From assembly GCA_949987565.1 (NCBI GenBank), contig OX465103.1:363045-427044 (forward strand): a stretch of 64,000 nucleotides of DNA, read 5' to 3'. Shown here piece after piece: positions 1 to 12,259 of this stretch (position 1 is the stretch's first letter; each line of letters opens with the position of its first letter). A program made the position numbers and the translations under genes. The DNA comes from Luidia sarsii. Taxonomy: Eukaryota; Echinodermata; Asteroidea; Paxillosida; Luidiidae. A model generated the notes under the pieces. The model did no database searches. It was not told where the DNA came from and saw nothing but the letters and a program-made list of their open reading frames with translations.

Positions 1-2581
1 TTGAGATAACATAGGGTTAACAAACCGTCAACCGTCAGGTGTCGATAGAAACAGATTGTCATTATTGTTGACACATGCAACATACACACAATGATCAAAG
101 CTTGAATACTTGGTGAAATCAGGTTTCAATGACATTAGCATGGCCATTAGTCTTTGACTATAAAGGCATGTGGGTGTACATTACATCCAGTTCTCTTCAT
201 GCACTTGGCTACCGTTTCACTCCTTTACAAATTGCACTTCTGAAAGGCTTTGCAGTCTCCTTTGACGATATCTTCGTGCTCAACTGCCCGTGCATTCAAC
301 TCCGTAATGGCATTATTATTTGAGGGTTTTGTGTATCCAAGATTCTACCGCCACATCGATATGCCTGACGAAAACATGTTTTGCCTGGGAATAGATGATG
401 CATGGAAATGGTTTAAGTCAACGCACTAGACACGCTGTATGTTGAGGTAGGAGTAGATAAGTCAAACAAGACTGGGGTGGGCGGTTGTATAATTTACTTC
501 TCGGTGAGTGATTTGGGTCAGGAGAATGAGGCATGACGGGTTTCCAGGTATCTGTCTTAAAGGGATTTGTCCCACCAATGATCTAGGGCAGGAAAGACGG
601 AGATGGGAGTGGATTTCTGGAATGTGTTATAGCCTAAAGACTGTTGGATTATGGTAGGCATTACTGCGCAACATAGGACAAAGTGTGCGATCAGTCAATA
701 CACGTGATGTATAATACAGCCAATCTGTCCAAGGCTTCTCATCAGGGTGCTAGACATCCAAGCTTATTAGACGACTGTCGGGCAGATATAGGGCAGTTAC
801 ACCTTTAGGCTTTACCTCGTTGCTGTGCATAAACTGTTCTAGAACAGATTTACAACAACATGTTTTGTGGATGGAATGGAAAGTATCACGTTGAATGGTC
901 CCAGACCTGTCAGTTGAGTGAACGGAATATAACATATCCAGTGTCATCCAATAATAGACAATAAGAAGCACACCTCAGGTAGTGTGGACCGGATCATTAC
1001 AACACTTTCACTATAGAATCCAGTCTTGACAAATGAAGATCACTGACTGAATGTTTGCCTACAAACTACTTCGTTCATATCAGAGAAAAAAGCTGACGAA
1101 ATAGCCTGATGTATTAATTTGGTTCACAACGTTTCGATCCTGGTAGGACCGTCCTCCAATGAATAGCAGAAAAGGTTCTTTGAGTAAGGTTCGCCCAGGA
1201 TCGAAACGTCGCGCCCTCTAATATAAATTGTAATGAGTTGCACGTCTGGTTATTGAAGTCAATACAATACTCTAAGTATATATATTAATATGGTAACTGT
1301 TAGTGTTTGAACACCGTAGAACTTACAGGAATCACCATTGTACACATTGTACATTCTTTCCTATGTAGAAGGTGTCAACGAGTCAGCCTGTTACCTTCTG
1401 TGGGCGGGGCAACCATCTTCCAAAATGGACGAAATCAATGCTCCATGTTGTCCATTTGGTTTTGGAACGCGAATCGTGGCTTTGGAATCGCGCAGAAACC
1501 TTGTTCTGGCTGTCACACCACGAATGGTGACAAGTGATGCACTGTGGTCCAGGGAAGCTGATGGTGATGTGGTTGGAGCTATCTCAGTCGACGTTGATTG
1601 TAACGCAGACTTTTTGTGGTCAATGTGGTTAATGTGACAAGGCGCAGCAATTCGACTGAAAGTCGGTAACCGATATGTTTGAAGTTTGCTGGACATATGT
1701 AGAAATGCAGGCTCCCGTCCAGTAGAACATTGCTACACATCATGCTTCCATTCTTTTTCTTTCCTGTTTGTCGACATGTTTTGGTAGGTACAAGGATTTC
1801 CTGTGCAATTCTTAGCACTGCATAAATTAACCTTCAGAGGAAATCAGGCCTGGTCTCTTTCCGGTTGTTTTGAACATGCGTTTTATCTTTCCTGTTTCCT
1901 CAAGCCTCTGATGTATAATTCTGTCATGTATTTGGTCATGCTTTATGTAGAGCCAGATTTGATTTCCTTCTAATATTTTACGGCTATGTGATCGAATCGT
2001 ACCAATATCAACTTTGTTGTTGTTATCGATCCACCTGTGTATTGACATAATTCAAAGTTGTAGCCGTGCGTCTTGACACTGTTACATAGTTTTAATCCCT
2101 TGCGATATTCAGGCATTTGGGTGCACTCTTCTTGTTGAAAAAAAGACAAGAATAAGAAACAAATCAATCGGAAAAGGTTTAAGAATCATATCCCCATAAC
2201 CAAAGACGTTTAGGAACAGCATTATTTTGGACCTAGCCAAACCAAACCTGGTTAAGCCATACAGTCGTGTCATAGCTTGAAACACTAAACATGTACTGAG
2301 TTTGGTGCGCGATGTTTGCGCGTTCTCTTGCCACAGTTTGTTTGAGTTTTCATTTATTTGTTTGGTTTTAGGAGGGCTTTACTTTCAATCCTCGCAGGAC
2401 CCTTCTCTGTCTTGCTACGTAGATTTGTATTTGTATTTGTATACATTTAGGCTACATGTATTTGTATCGGCAGAAGTCATGGGTGAATCTTTGAATGGAC
2501 ATATCTCATTTTTGCTATTGAATATGTAGAGTGAGATAGCAGCATGTATAATGTGGTTGAATCCCAATCCCTGTATCTTAC
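1..2581. other. Non-coding flank with one weak ORF and a hairpin remnant
   Basis: I see no well-supported exon here. The one stretch that might code is a plus-strand frame at about 1425-1637. It starts at an ATG in a good context (aaaATGGac) and reads MDEINAPCC, then FGFGTRIVALESRRNLVLAV. The pattern VALxSxxNxxLAV faintly recalls one strand pair of a beta-trefoil (fascin-like) fold, but there is no convincing splice structure. A degenerate copy of the dispersed GAAACGTC hairpin lies at about 1129-1219. The rest is unique, AT-rich sequence. Confidence 0.5.
1124..1222. mobile_element. Degenerate GAAACGTC fold-back element copy
   Basis: The left arm carries ACGTTTCGATCCTGGTAGGA and the right arm carries CCAGGATCGAAACGTC, about 45 bases apart and in inverted orientation. 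The same pair of arms recurs at 3.6, 7.3, 19.1, 23.0, 36.2, 36.4 and 43.7 kb, so this is a repeat family and not a local accident. This copy has drifted in the loop and in the CpG positions. Confidence 0.6.
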
Positions 2582-2728
2582 CGTGCACAAGGCTATTGTT
2601 CTGGCTGCAGTCGTAGTCTCCATATCCAGGCAGGCAGTTACAGACGAAGCCAAAGCCAGAGCTAGTTGGTGTACACGTGCCGCCGTTCTTGCAGTTACAT
2701 CGGGAGATGACAGCGCTGACATGCTTGC
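2582..2728 (-). CDS. EGF-like domain exon (phase 1-1)
   Basis: This exon encodes one complete EGF-like module of an extracellular protein. The 49-codon frame reads KHVSAVISRCNCKNGGTC, a Ser/Gly-rich loop, FVCNCLPGYGDYDC and SQNNSLVH. The six cysteines have EGF spacing C-x-C-x5-C-xn-C-x-C-x8-C, with the typical NGG turn and the Pro-Gly-Tyr before the last cysteine. The acceptor is TATGCAG at 2731-2729 and the donor is G|GTAAG at 2582-2578. Both boundaries are phase 1, as is usual for shuffled extracellular modules. It lies 316 bases downstream of the other EGF exon and presumably continues the same transcript towards position 1. No calcium-binding signature (Asp/Asn before the first Cys with hydroxylation motif) is evident. 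The fold call is firm. The gene identity is unknown. Confidence 0.85.
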
Positions 2729-2800
2729 CTGCATAGTGAGCGTTGAGGGAGGGGATCAGAGGGGTATATGATATTGTTTAGGTGCCATTATGGTAGATAT

Positions 2801-2860
2801 TCAGACGATCGGCCTGTTCACCCAATGATCGGCCAATTCACCCAATGATCGGCCAATTCA
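2801..2860. repeat. 20-bp tandem repeat, three copies
   Basis: The unit CCCAATGATCGGCCAATTCA occurs twice exactly, preceded by a diverged copy. It sits in the short intron between the two EGF exons, 72 bases from the acceptor of the downstream one. Both CCAAT and GGCCAATT are repeated within it. Confidence 0.8.
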
Positions 2861-3044
2861 ACCCTGTTTCTTGCCAAATGAACCCGGTACTGTCACGGTG
2901 TTCCTTCTTTGGATTACAATCAGCGCCAATCTGCTAAGCTCCCAACCGGCTCTGATATGAATAGAAGTATTGGTTCGTGGCACCGTGCTGTGAGCACATC
3001 CTTCAAGGGGCACGAGGGTTGCTTTGGTCGGTAGGCATACTCAC

Positions 3045-3158
3045 GTCTACCTAGGTACTGGCATCGCTCTCCCGTGAAGTCGTCTGGGCAGAGACAGATG
3101 AGGTAATTGTCTCGCACCATGCACGACCCTCCATTCTCGCACGTGCAATCGGCAGAGT
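3045..3158 (-). CDS. EGF-like domain exon (phase 1-1)
   Basis: A 114-base exon encodes one EGF-like module: SADCTCENGGSCMVRDNY, then LICLCPDDFTGERC and QYLGR. All six cysteines are present, with the NGGSC turn and the FTGERC ending typical of EGF repeats in receptors and matrix proteins. The acceptor follows a clean polypyrimidine tract (TTTTTCCTTCAG) and the donor is C|GTGAGT. Both are phase 1, so the exon can be skipped or duplicated without a frame shift. An in-frame alternative donor, G|GTAGAC, lies 9 bases upstream and would remove three residues, but it is weaker. Upstream on this strand is the LDLa exon at 15.3 kb; downstream is the second EGF exon. Confidence 0.87.
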
Positions 3159-3298
3159 CTGAAGGAAAAATCAATCAAAAGAGAAGAAAGTGAAAGCTTC
3201 TTGGTTGATTAAAATTATGCTTCTGTCTCTAAGGGTTGGATAGCTTTGGAGTAAAACTGTATAATACTGCTTGCTATGTGTAGTAACATGCAGGCCTA

Positions 3299-3362
3299 TA
3301 GGGTAGAATGCTGGTAGAGTGCTTGTACGTTAAACCAAATGCATGAGTTCTAATTCAGGGCC
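3299..3362 (+). repeat. tRNA-derived SINE-like fragment
   Basis: A TGGTAGAGTGCT stretch resembling an internal promoter A box is followed 21 bases later by GAGTTCTAATTC resembling a B box. Spacing and order match RNA polymerase III internal promoters. There is no clear acceptor-stem pairing, so this is more likely a SINE head than a tRNA gene. Confidence 0.4.
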
Positions 3363-3425
3363 AATGCCAAATCCTTTTTCTCTTTAATTAATTATTCAAC
3401 ATTGTTTGTTTCCTCAAGTCCAAAG

Positions 3426-3504
3426 GCTTGATAGCTCATGTGGTATAGCTTCATAATGTGCAGGTTGGTGAGGGATTACCAAGGTCAGTGTTCAAATTAC
3501 AGTC
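3426..3504 (+). repeat. Second tRNA-like SINE fragment
   Basis: TAGCTCATGTGGTATAGCTT (A-box-like) and GTGTTCAAATTAC (B-box-like) occur in order, about 37 bases apart. The piece lies only 64 bases after the previous tRNA-like fragment, so the two may be parts of one composite or dimeric SINE. Support is motif-level only. Confidence 0.35.
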
Positions 3505-3574
3505 ATTGTTCATAACTTAACATGGGCGTGAGTCTTCACTACATTGACACTTAATACAAAAAACTGTGGCAAAC

Positions 3575-3660
3575 TGCTCACTGACTAAAATGACCTGCAA
3601 TACATAATCTCAAAAATTAGAGGGCCTGACGTTTCGATCCTAGCAGGACCTTTCTAAAAG
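3575..3660 (+). mobile_element. GAAACGTC fold-back family, one arm
   Basis: This copy contains CTCACTGACTAAAATGACC, then CCTGACGTTTCGATCCTAGC and AGGACCTTTCT. The same two blocks, in the same order and about 30 bases apart, recur at 36.34-36.45 kb, which defines a dispersed family. Only one arm of the inverted repeat is present. Confidence 0.65.
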
Positions 3661-3778
3661 GCAAAGACATATGTAAGAATCTGTAATATCACTAATATCC
3701 CCACTGTTTTGTACTTGCTGCAAACATGACCTACATCGACGGTGGTCTGTTCAGGTAAAAAAAGCCTGGAAGAAACCA

Positions 3779-3984
3779 AGAGAAAGAAGAGGAGGTGAAC
3801 ATCAAAGAGACAGAGAGATAGACAGAGTATGGAGAGATAATGAATAAGGGAGTATAGGGATAAGAGGGAGAAAGAGAGAAACTGTACAGAGAGAGACTGA
3901 GATACTGAGAAATAGAGAAAGATGCAGAAAGTGATACAGAGAGACAGAAATAGAGATAGAACTGAAAAGAGAGAGAGAGAGAGC
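3779..3984. repeat. GA-rich low-complexity tract
   Basis: Imperfect GAGA/AGAGAAA sequence on the plus strand with rare C and T. It generates Ser/Leu-rich open frames on the minus strand that I regard as artefacts. Confidence 0.85.
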
Positions 3985-5382
3985 ACATTTCCCGTGATGG
4001 AAATATTCCACTGTGTCTATTAATCTTGATGTGCGTTTGAATCCTTTTTGTCGTTCGAGCGATGAGGATCTATGCATTCCTCTAACCATGTATAGATTGC
4101 CTGATTTAATTTCGGATTCATGAGAACATATTTCCCTTCATTATAAATTATCATCGCTCTGGAAACTCTTGGTCGGCCTAAAAATTGGCGGTGCCGACAA
4201 AGAGGCCCCCTCTCTCTCTCTCTCTGGAGGGGAATGATTGGTTGCCAGGTAACGGCTGGCTGAGGTACGTTTGATGGAGTGATATAAGTCGGTGCTTTGG
4301 CGTACTGACTGCGCTAAAACCACAGCGACAATTAAGGGGCACTGGGTGGATAATAACGCTATGTAACGGCCAGTCTCGTGTAGGGAGAAAAGTATTGAAA
4401 ATCTCTTGAAGAAGGCTTTGACAAAAAGGAGAGAAAGATTATCTTATCAAGAGCAAATTGGCTTTCAGGACGAGGAACTACTGAGGCACGATAGCATTCT
4501 CGAAACACACACGGTCTCTTCTACACTAATGCCGACAGAGATTGCGCCGATATAGTCTAAGCTCTGTCTGTTTCGATGAAAAAACGGAATTTTCCCCGTT
4601 TACTGGACACACCCGTTGTTCTTAGTCTCAGGAAGTCTGCCTGCATTGAATCATGTACAATACCGTCCATGCCCACCAATGGCGTCTTGCTATCGTTTTT
4701 GTGAGTTTTTTGTCTACACCAGAGCGCATGAGCATAACCCGTCACACAAGTCACGTGTCCTCGAGGAGAAGGAAACCAGGTTCACCTCTTGCGTCCCCGA
4801 TAGAGCAGATTACTCAAACTCGTGAGAGTGAGTTTAAGAAGTCATCGGACGGTATTGATATTGGTTGTAATGATAGGCCTGTGTTGGGCCTCATTGGTTA
4901 CGACCAGACTTAACACACGCTTCTATGGGATATGGCTATACACATGGTCGCTATAGCTGACGGGACAGCGTCCATAGACTCGTGCGTTTATGGAAGTCTC
5001 AGTCATAGCCGCCTAATCCCAATCCCACCGACCTTCTGCAGTGGCACGTGCCAGAGAGAGGTCAGCCTTTTTAATGCATAGCAGTTATCCAGTGGCCAAA
5101 TTTAATAACATCATCCAGATTTCAGTGCTCCAGAGCTTCGTTAAATTTTTGTTCGGAGCCTCTTGGCGGTGGTCTAAGCGCCTTAATTTGATTGCGCAAA
5201 TTGGACTGGGACGATTGGCAAATCAACTTATGTCTCGTCAAGATGTAATCGGAAGTCTTGTTTTATCTCCATGGAGTGGAATGCTCTGTTCGGGCAGCGA
5301 CATTTAAAGTGGACTTAATAAATACACTTCTTTTGGTGCTTGGTTGAACTAACATGCATCTTTTTCATTATCAGCATCACCA
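3985..5382. other. No supported feature
   Basis: Unique sequence with a short CT run at about 4210-4226. No frame here shows a domain pattern or paired splice sites. Confidence 0.6.
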
Positions 5383-6313
5383 CCACCACCACCACCACCA
5401 CGATCACCACCATCACCATCACCATCACCATCACCACCATCACCATCACCATCACCATCACCATCACCATCACCATCACCACCATCACCATCACCATCAC
5501 CACCACCATCACCACCATCATCACCACCACCACCACCACCACCACCACCACCACCACCACCATCACCACCACCACCACCATCACCATCACCATCACCACC
5601 ACCACCATCACCACCATCACCACCACCATCACCATCACCATCACCACCATCACCATCATCACCATCATCACCACCATCACCACCATCACCACCATCAACA
5701 CCACCACCATCACCAACACCACCACCACCACCACCACCACCATCACCATCACCACCACCACCATCACCACCACCACCACCACCACCATCACCACCATCAC
5801 CACCACCATCACCATCACCACCATCACCACCACCACCACCACCATCACCACCACCATCACCATCACCACCATCACCATCATCACCACCATCACCACCATC
5901 ACCACCATCAACACCACCACCACCACCACCACCACCATCACCACCATCACCACCACCATCACCATCACCACCACCATCACCACCATCACCACCATCAACA
6001 CCACCACCACCACCACCACCATCACCACCATCACCACCACCATCACCATCACCACCATCACCACCATCACCATCACCATCACCATCACCACCATCACCAC
6101 CACCACCACCACCACCACCATCACCACCACCATCACCATCACCACCATCACCATCATCACCACCATCACCACCATCACCACCATCAACACCACCACCACC
6201 ACCAACACCACCACCACCATCACCACCACCACCACCACCATCACCACCACCACCATCAACACCACCACCATCACCACCACCACCAACACCATCACCACCA
6301 TCACCATCATTAC
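5383..6313. repeat. CAC/CAT trinucleotide tract with higher-order structure
   Basis: About 930 bases consist almost wholly of CAC and CAT, with rare CAA. One plus frame reads a run of about 310 histidines with scattered glutamines, another Ile/Thr, and the minus strand Val/Met. The CAT positions are not random: a block containing CATCAACACCACCAC recurs near 5693, 5907, 5995, 6183 and 6258, so segments have been duplicated as larger units. All frames are open because the tract cannot form most stop codons. I do not regard it as coding: there are no splice sites, no flanking coding sequence and no normal start context. Confidence 0.9.
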
Positions 6314-8397
6314 GTAGCGATTACGTAGCGATTACGTTACGATTGCGTAGCGGATTCGGGTTCTGCAGCTGAAGGCACCACTTCGTATCATTTTTGCGTC
6401 GAGGAGAATGTACATAATTCAACGAGGGTTCGACCGGCGTATTAATATCACTACGCTCAGTGCTTTGCCCGATTGTCTGCTGAACAAAATAAGAGGAGTT
6501 GGCAAGTTTGTGATTTCCCTTCCAAACCAACTTCTCAAACAGTAATTGTTCTGCTCCTGTAAAATGTGACTCGAACAAACTACTTGGTGTGTAATCTAAT
6601 TCCAGAGTTCACCTAAGAGACTGGGTGTTGTGTAAACGACGCCACTGCTTATGTTTGTGTTATATTTTCAGAATCTATCAAATTTCCGTCACTGTGAGAT
6701 TTTTTTCTCTCCTAATTTCTCGGTCCACCTCTTAAGAAATGAATGGCAATAATAGGTCGGGACGATGTGGGGTGGGGAGAAGGGTGTCGGAGTTTGAATC
6801 AAAACATCTGGAGCTGATATAGAGCGGACTGAATGAACCTCGGGCGTTTCTTTTTCTGTTTCCAAAAAACATTGTTCATTTTTCTGGAGCCTCGTTGTTC
6901 TCTTTCAACCAGATATCTCATATAGGTGAGTGGCCAATTCGCCCGTAGGATAACAAACACGAGTGTGTCTAGAATTCCGACTATAACAACATCGCATGAT
7001 TCGATGCCCCTTGTTATCTTATCGTATGTAATACTGCATCATTACTGGACGTGGGAATTACTGGCAAACAATCCAAAGCTTTTACATCTCATCAACATAT
7101 TTCCAGTAATTTTCATTTGATATTCCAGATAGCCAGGCTAAAAACTCACTATAGGTCCTTTTATCGATCTATTTCTGTTATCCTTTTTTGGTTTTTCTCG
7201 TTAACCAGAATGCATAATTACTGATTCGGACTGATTCTGACCGCTCTAGAAAATCTTAGAAAAAGTTACAGGGTCCGATGTTCAGATCCTGCCAAAATCT
7301 GACCATTGTTTGCCTTCGGGTAAGGTCATTCCTCAATCGAAACGTCAGACCATCTGACCTTGAAAGATTGACATACAATATTTACAGTATGTAAGCAGTT
7401 GGCAACCATGTTTCTACTCATGAAGAGGAATACAAGAAGGTCTGTCCACGATGCTTGATTGATTATAGATATAGGTTCATGTCATAAATGCTGGGCCTCT
7501 AACGGGTGACATGGCAGACGATATGATTCAGCGACTTTCCAAACAAAATTGCGAGCGAAATTGAATACTGCTGGAAATGGCCTAATGTGACCGTGATTTG
7601 TCTCGCAGGGCTACCGGGCAATTTGGCCTCAGACTGCCACCGCCTAGCCCGCTGTACCCATCGATAAAGCACAAATAATTAACCTTACTCTGGGGAGCTC
7701 CCATCACCATGGCAACTGACAGGCAAAGAAAGAGAGAGAGAGAGAGGAGGGAAAGAGCCTTGAGTTCTGTCAGGGTCGATATTATGCTAATTAATGTCAA
7801 GAGTTCGGACTTTATGTCTGCTTTGTCATGTACTGATGCTAATGACATATCTCTCTGTGCGTGCACGTTGCCATGCCTGCAAAGACAGACCGTGAAGACA
7901 TCAAATCGCGAATGACGTTTATGCATAATTATAGTGACCAAAGACGACGTTCCCGTGCGTGTGTGTGAAGATTAAAATTAAGAACCACGTGGCTGGTGTT
8001 TAGCTATAATTAGCCTTCAAATCAATTTTCATGTATCTCTTCAGTACCACATTCACTTATCCTTCAAAAGGAAAACGTGTATTTGAATCGTGGATAATCA
8101 ATCGTACTTTCATTAGCAGAATTTGTTTGTTCCAGTCTCTCCGGTTGTCGATTTTACATCGGTGATTTAGGATGACAAACACCAAAGTTAAGTCTTGAAG
8201 TAATGCCAAAAGGTTGTCATCTGCTTCCTGACTAAAATGTGCTCACATATTTATACACATTTTACTGTCAAACTTCAAGCACCCTAGACGTTTGATGCTA
8301 CTTTTCGATATAACCGGTGCCTTGGTGACCAAACAGATGTCATAATGTTATGTTCCCATCCTCCTCTTATTCCACGACATCCCCAGCCTTTTCATTC
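6314..8397. other. Mostly unique non-coding DNA
   Basis: It opens with short reiterations of TTACGTAGCGA (6310-6350). A degenerate GAAACGTC element lies at 7268-7352, and a short GA run at 7727-7752. No exon could be supported. Confidence 0.55.
7268..7360. mobile_element. Degenerate GAAACGTC fold-back copy
   Basis: A weak left arm (GGGTCCGATGTTCAGATCCT) faces a better right arm containing AAGGTCATTCC and ATCGAAACGTCAGACC. The loop retains CTTCGGGTAAGG. It is a mutated member of the same family as the perfect hairpin at 19.05-19.14 kb. Confidence 0.5.
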
Positions 8398-8635
8398 TCC
8401 CAATCCTTCTTCTCCTCCCTCCCTCCCCCTCCCCCTTCTCCTCCCTCCCTCCCCTCCCCTTCTCCTCCTCCTCCTTCTCCTCCTCCTCCTTCTCCTCCTC
8501 CCCTCCTCCTCCCCTCCTCCTCCTTCTCCTCCTTCTCCTCCTCCTCCCTCCTCCCTCCCCTCCCACTCCTCCCTCCTTCCTCATCCCCTCCCTCCCTCCT
8601 CCTCCTCCTTCCTCTTCCCCTCATCTCCCTCCGTG
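8398..8635. repeat. CTC/CCT-rich pyrimidine tract
   Basis: Nearly pure C and T on the plus strand, mixed CTCCTC and CCTCCC units. Mirror-symmetric stretches could form triplex DNA in vitro. Open frames across it are compositional. Confidence 0.88.
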
Positions 8636-9962
8636 GACTTGTGACAGAAATAAAAAATCAAACACCCATCGACCCTTGAAATAACAAATCTATAGGCAAC
8701 CCATGATAAATCGTTGCAACCCATAGAGAGACACTGTAGTCCTTTAAACACTGACCATCGCTACGTAAAAAACCACCACGCTCTTTGTATGAATAAAACC
8801 GAACTTCTTCGCGGCTTTACTGCTTTAATCTTTCCCTCTCCCTCTCCTCTCATTGATGTGTTTTCTTTTATGATTGCTCTGAGCCGCTATATCTTAAGGG
8901 CTGGGTTTCGGAGATCTATATAAAGGATTTTGGTGCCGTGATGTGTAATGGAAAGCTTGGTTGCACGTGTGGCAGGTGTAGTTTAATGTAAACATGCCCA
9001 AGGGAAAACGGTCACCGAATCCCATCTATCCACACCATGGGCATCAGTCCTCAACTACTGCAATGCTCTGTGGCTGACGAATGTCCGAAATTCTTTGATT
9101 TAAGCTAGCACCACAGGATGCATACAAGAACTAGGAACACACCTTTGCAGCCAAACTTGAATGGGCATTTGATGTAATTTAGTAAAGGGTCATATTGCTT
9201 TGCAAAACAAGTGCATGTGGGGCAAAATAATTGGCTCAATCTTTGGTCTGACATAGGCTAGTTAGCTAGTTTGGAGTTTCACAATCCACCGATCGTGCTT
9301 TCGATCGACCATTAATGTGAAGAGTTATTTGTTTGAAGCCGACGTTGATCAAATATGATGGTTTTGATACCCTGTGTTAGCCTCAGCAAGGATGTAATGT
9401 TGAAAGTCTGTGCACGTCTTTAAAGAAAGGGAACCCGCTTGCTGGGAATTCGATAGAAGAAAATCCCGAGGTCTGCGATAACTGAAAGCAGCCGACAAGC
9501 GATCCGTGCTATGGGATAGGGATCTCATACAGCCTGACAAAGTCTGAGAATACACGTTGGCTGTACGAGCTTAGAACCCGATATTGGCTTTCACGTCTAC
9601 CCATCCCATCACCCCCACACCAACTAGAAACATCCCACCTTCACTTCCTTCTTGATCAGGTAATTTAGTTTGTCCTGCCGTATGAGACTTGATCTCCGAG
9701 TCGTGTGAGAATACCAGCGATTGGTTAGCGGGAACTGTGCCGTAAGGAATGGGGATCCCAGCCCCGTTTGAATTAAGGACAAAGAGTCAAAGAGAAAATA
9801 CTATGCGTCACTCGCCATGCCCAGGATGCGCCAAGAAGTAGCTAGCTCGCTGCGCGGTATGCAAGATGTGTTTCTCAAGTGTAGCATCTTTTCAAGACAA
9901 TCGGTAGCTTACTGCGCTCACTCGTCGCTATACGAGTAGCCTCTCGTCAAGTCAAAGATAGA
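8636..9962. other. No supported feature
   Basis: Unique, moderately AT-rich sequence. I found no domain pattern, paired splice sites or repeat family member. Confidence 0.55.
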
Positions 9963-10535
9963 CATGTGAGAGAGAGTGAGACAGAGAGTGAGACAGAGAG
10001 AGACAGACAGAGAGAGACGTAGTGAGAGGCAGCGAGAGACAAAGGGTGAGGCAGAGAGTGAGGCAGAGAGAGACAGAGAGTGAGACAGAGACATAGCGGG
10101 AGACAGCGAGAGACAGAGAGTGAGACAGAGAGTGAGACAAAGAGAGACGAAGAGTGAGACAGAGAGAGACAGAGAGAGACAGAGAGACAGAGTGAGACAG
10201 AGAGACAGAATGAGAGACAGAATGAGAGACAGAATGAGAGACAGCGAGAGACAGCGAGAGACAGAGAGAGACAGAGAGACAAAAAGACAGAGAGTGAGAC
10301 AGATAGTGAGACAGAGAGAGACAGAGTGAGCGTCAGCGAGAGACAGGGAGTGAGACAGAGAGAGACAAGAGAGAGACAGAGAGAGAGAGACAGAGAGTGA
10401 GACATAGAGTGAGACAGAGAGACAGAGAGAGATTGAATGAGACAGACACAGAGAGACACATAGTGACAAAGAGAGAGACACAGAGAGACAGAGACCGCAA
10501 GACAGAGAGATAGAGAAAGACACATAGACAAATAA
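9963..10535. repeat. GAGACA/GAGTGAGACA tandem tract
   Basis: About 570 bases of GAGAGACAGAGAGTGAGACA-type sequence. Units of 8 to 10 bases are mixed, with recurring GAGTGAGACAGA blocks. The minus-strand Ser/Leu/Cys frames of 190-220 residues arise from the repeat. Confidence 0.88.
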
Positions 10536-12259
10536 AGAAGGACAAACGAATTGTGGAGGTAAGACTACAGACATTAACGCAATTTAACGCAATGGTACTT
10601 CTATATGTCAGCCTGGTTGGCAAGACTAAGGAGTTGGAAGACGCGACTGACCAGTGGCCAAGAATTGATGTCTTTTTGAAAACAAGAAATGGAGAACGAA
10701 CCCTTTTATAACTGGAATGACAAGTGGAGAAAGCATCTTGCATTGACGGCATATCTGTGTGGAAGGATCGTGTGTCGCAACGTTTGATTCCATTCTGTTG
10801 TTCTTTAGGAAATGGAGCGTCGTGACTTTTCGTAATAATTTGACAAAATGTCATCAAGACGGAATTGCAGTGAAAAGATGTTATTGGAAATAAATTGAAT
10901 TTAGATGCACCGAGATGAATTGAAGAAAAGGCAAGCCTATGGAAAACACGAAGTCGGTTAAAGTTTCACGTTACATCTTCAAGTCTGATTGTAAAAAATA
11001 TAATCATAAACATTGTTGTTTGTGTAGTTTATAGACCTATACAATTTGGTCTATAAATACCAAAGATCCGCTGGCTTGATCTGAAAGCAAAGGATCCTAT
11101 CGATGAGAAAGAAAAGGGGCGGTATCCTTTCGTGTCCTGAAGGGACAGTCTACAGGAAAACAATCCATACCACAGGGAACTGGCAGGAATAAACACACAT
11201 CTTTCGTCTAAACATCGGAGTTGTTATTCCACTTGGTCGATGCAACTACCGTGCGTTTGTTCAGTGTCTATGTGCGGTTCTGAGAAGGGCTCGTGCTGGC
11301 GCATTGTTGGTCGCAGACCTGCACTGGTCGTGGCAGCGTTAAAAGCCCTCGTGCATTTTATGCGCTTCCAGTACCTTGGCCGGTACGACATGTATAGATG
11401 GCCGCTTGAGTCCGGGCAAGCAGGGATTGGGATCGTATTTGTACAGCGCTATAGTAGAAGACTAGGATTTGGTGTTCTAATTTAACCTCTCTCGGGTTAG
11501 CACGTCCCGATCAATGGTACTATTGCATACTGTACTACAACATAGAGTGTGACACTTGCTGCTTGATACTGACTACTGTAAACATGGCGACGGCTTTGGC
11601 TATGGCTATGTAGGACAGCAAGGGGATCACCTTCATTGAAGCCACTGTCATGGACGCGCCCTTATAATAGCAACAGCAGTATCCCTAGCCCTTATAGACC
11701 AACAACCTCCGTACATAGCAAAGACACGCTGCACCTGTCCTAGAAAGTGCTGTTCCTACGAAAGATATTAAAACGCACAGAATTCCAAATCCAAGCCACT
11801 TGGTTGGACCGAGTGCATGTTTCTTTAAACGCCTAACTGTATTCGCATCAATTGCATTCGGCTCAAAATTGTGTCCCAAACGATTTGAGGTGCGAGAGAT
11901 GAAAGATAAGAGTGGAATATTTCTCCTAGGGGCCTGATTCGCGCTTATAAAGATAAGCCATCTTGGCCTGCAGGTCTTCCACGTGCATTGCGATCAACAA
12001 AAACTGATCCAAAGAGAATGGAGAGGTATATACAATGGTAGCCCTTATTCACAAGAGCACGGATTGAGGCCAGCCTATCAGTTGAATCTTAATCATTCAG
12101 CTTTCCAATTCACCAACCAATCCATTGGCCCAATTCTCTGAACTGCAAACGCAGGTGTAAAGCTACACCAAGAAAGGCATCTAGAATTGACGGCATATCA
12201 TTTACGAATATTCCACTCCTGGGGTTCCCATGGCAATATGCGATGGAGAAGGTGTTGCA
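10536..12259. other. No supported feature
   Basis: Unique sequence. A minus-strand frame at 11685-11879 contains a hydrophobic stretch (WLGFGILCVLISFVGTAL) followed by basic residues, but no splice sites or homology support it. Confidence 0.5.

Noticed and set aside
1425..1637. A fascin-like (beta-trefoil) protein start
   Set aside because: Only about 20 residues resemble the pattern, and there is no splice donor to continue the domain.
5354..6328. A 324-residue poly-histidine protein
   Set aside because: It is one frame of a CAC/CAT tract; the other forward frames are also open and there are no gene signals around it.
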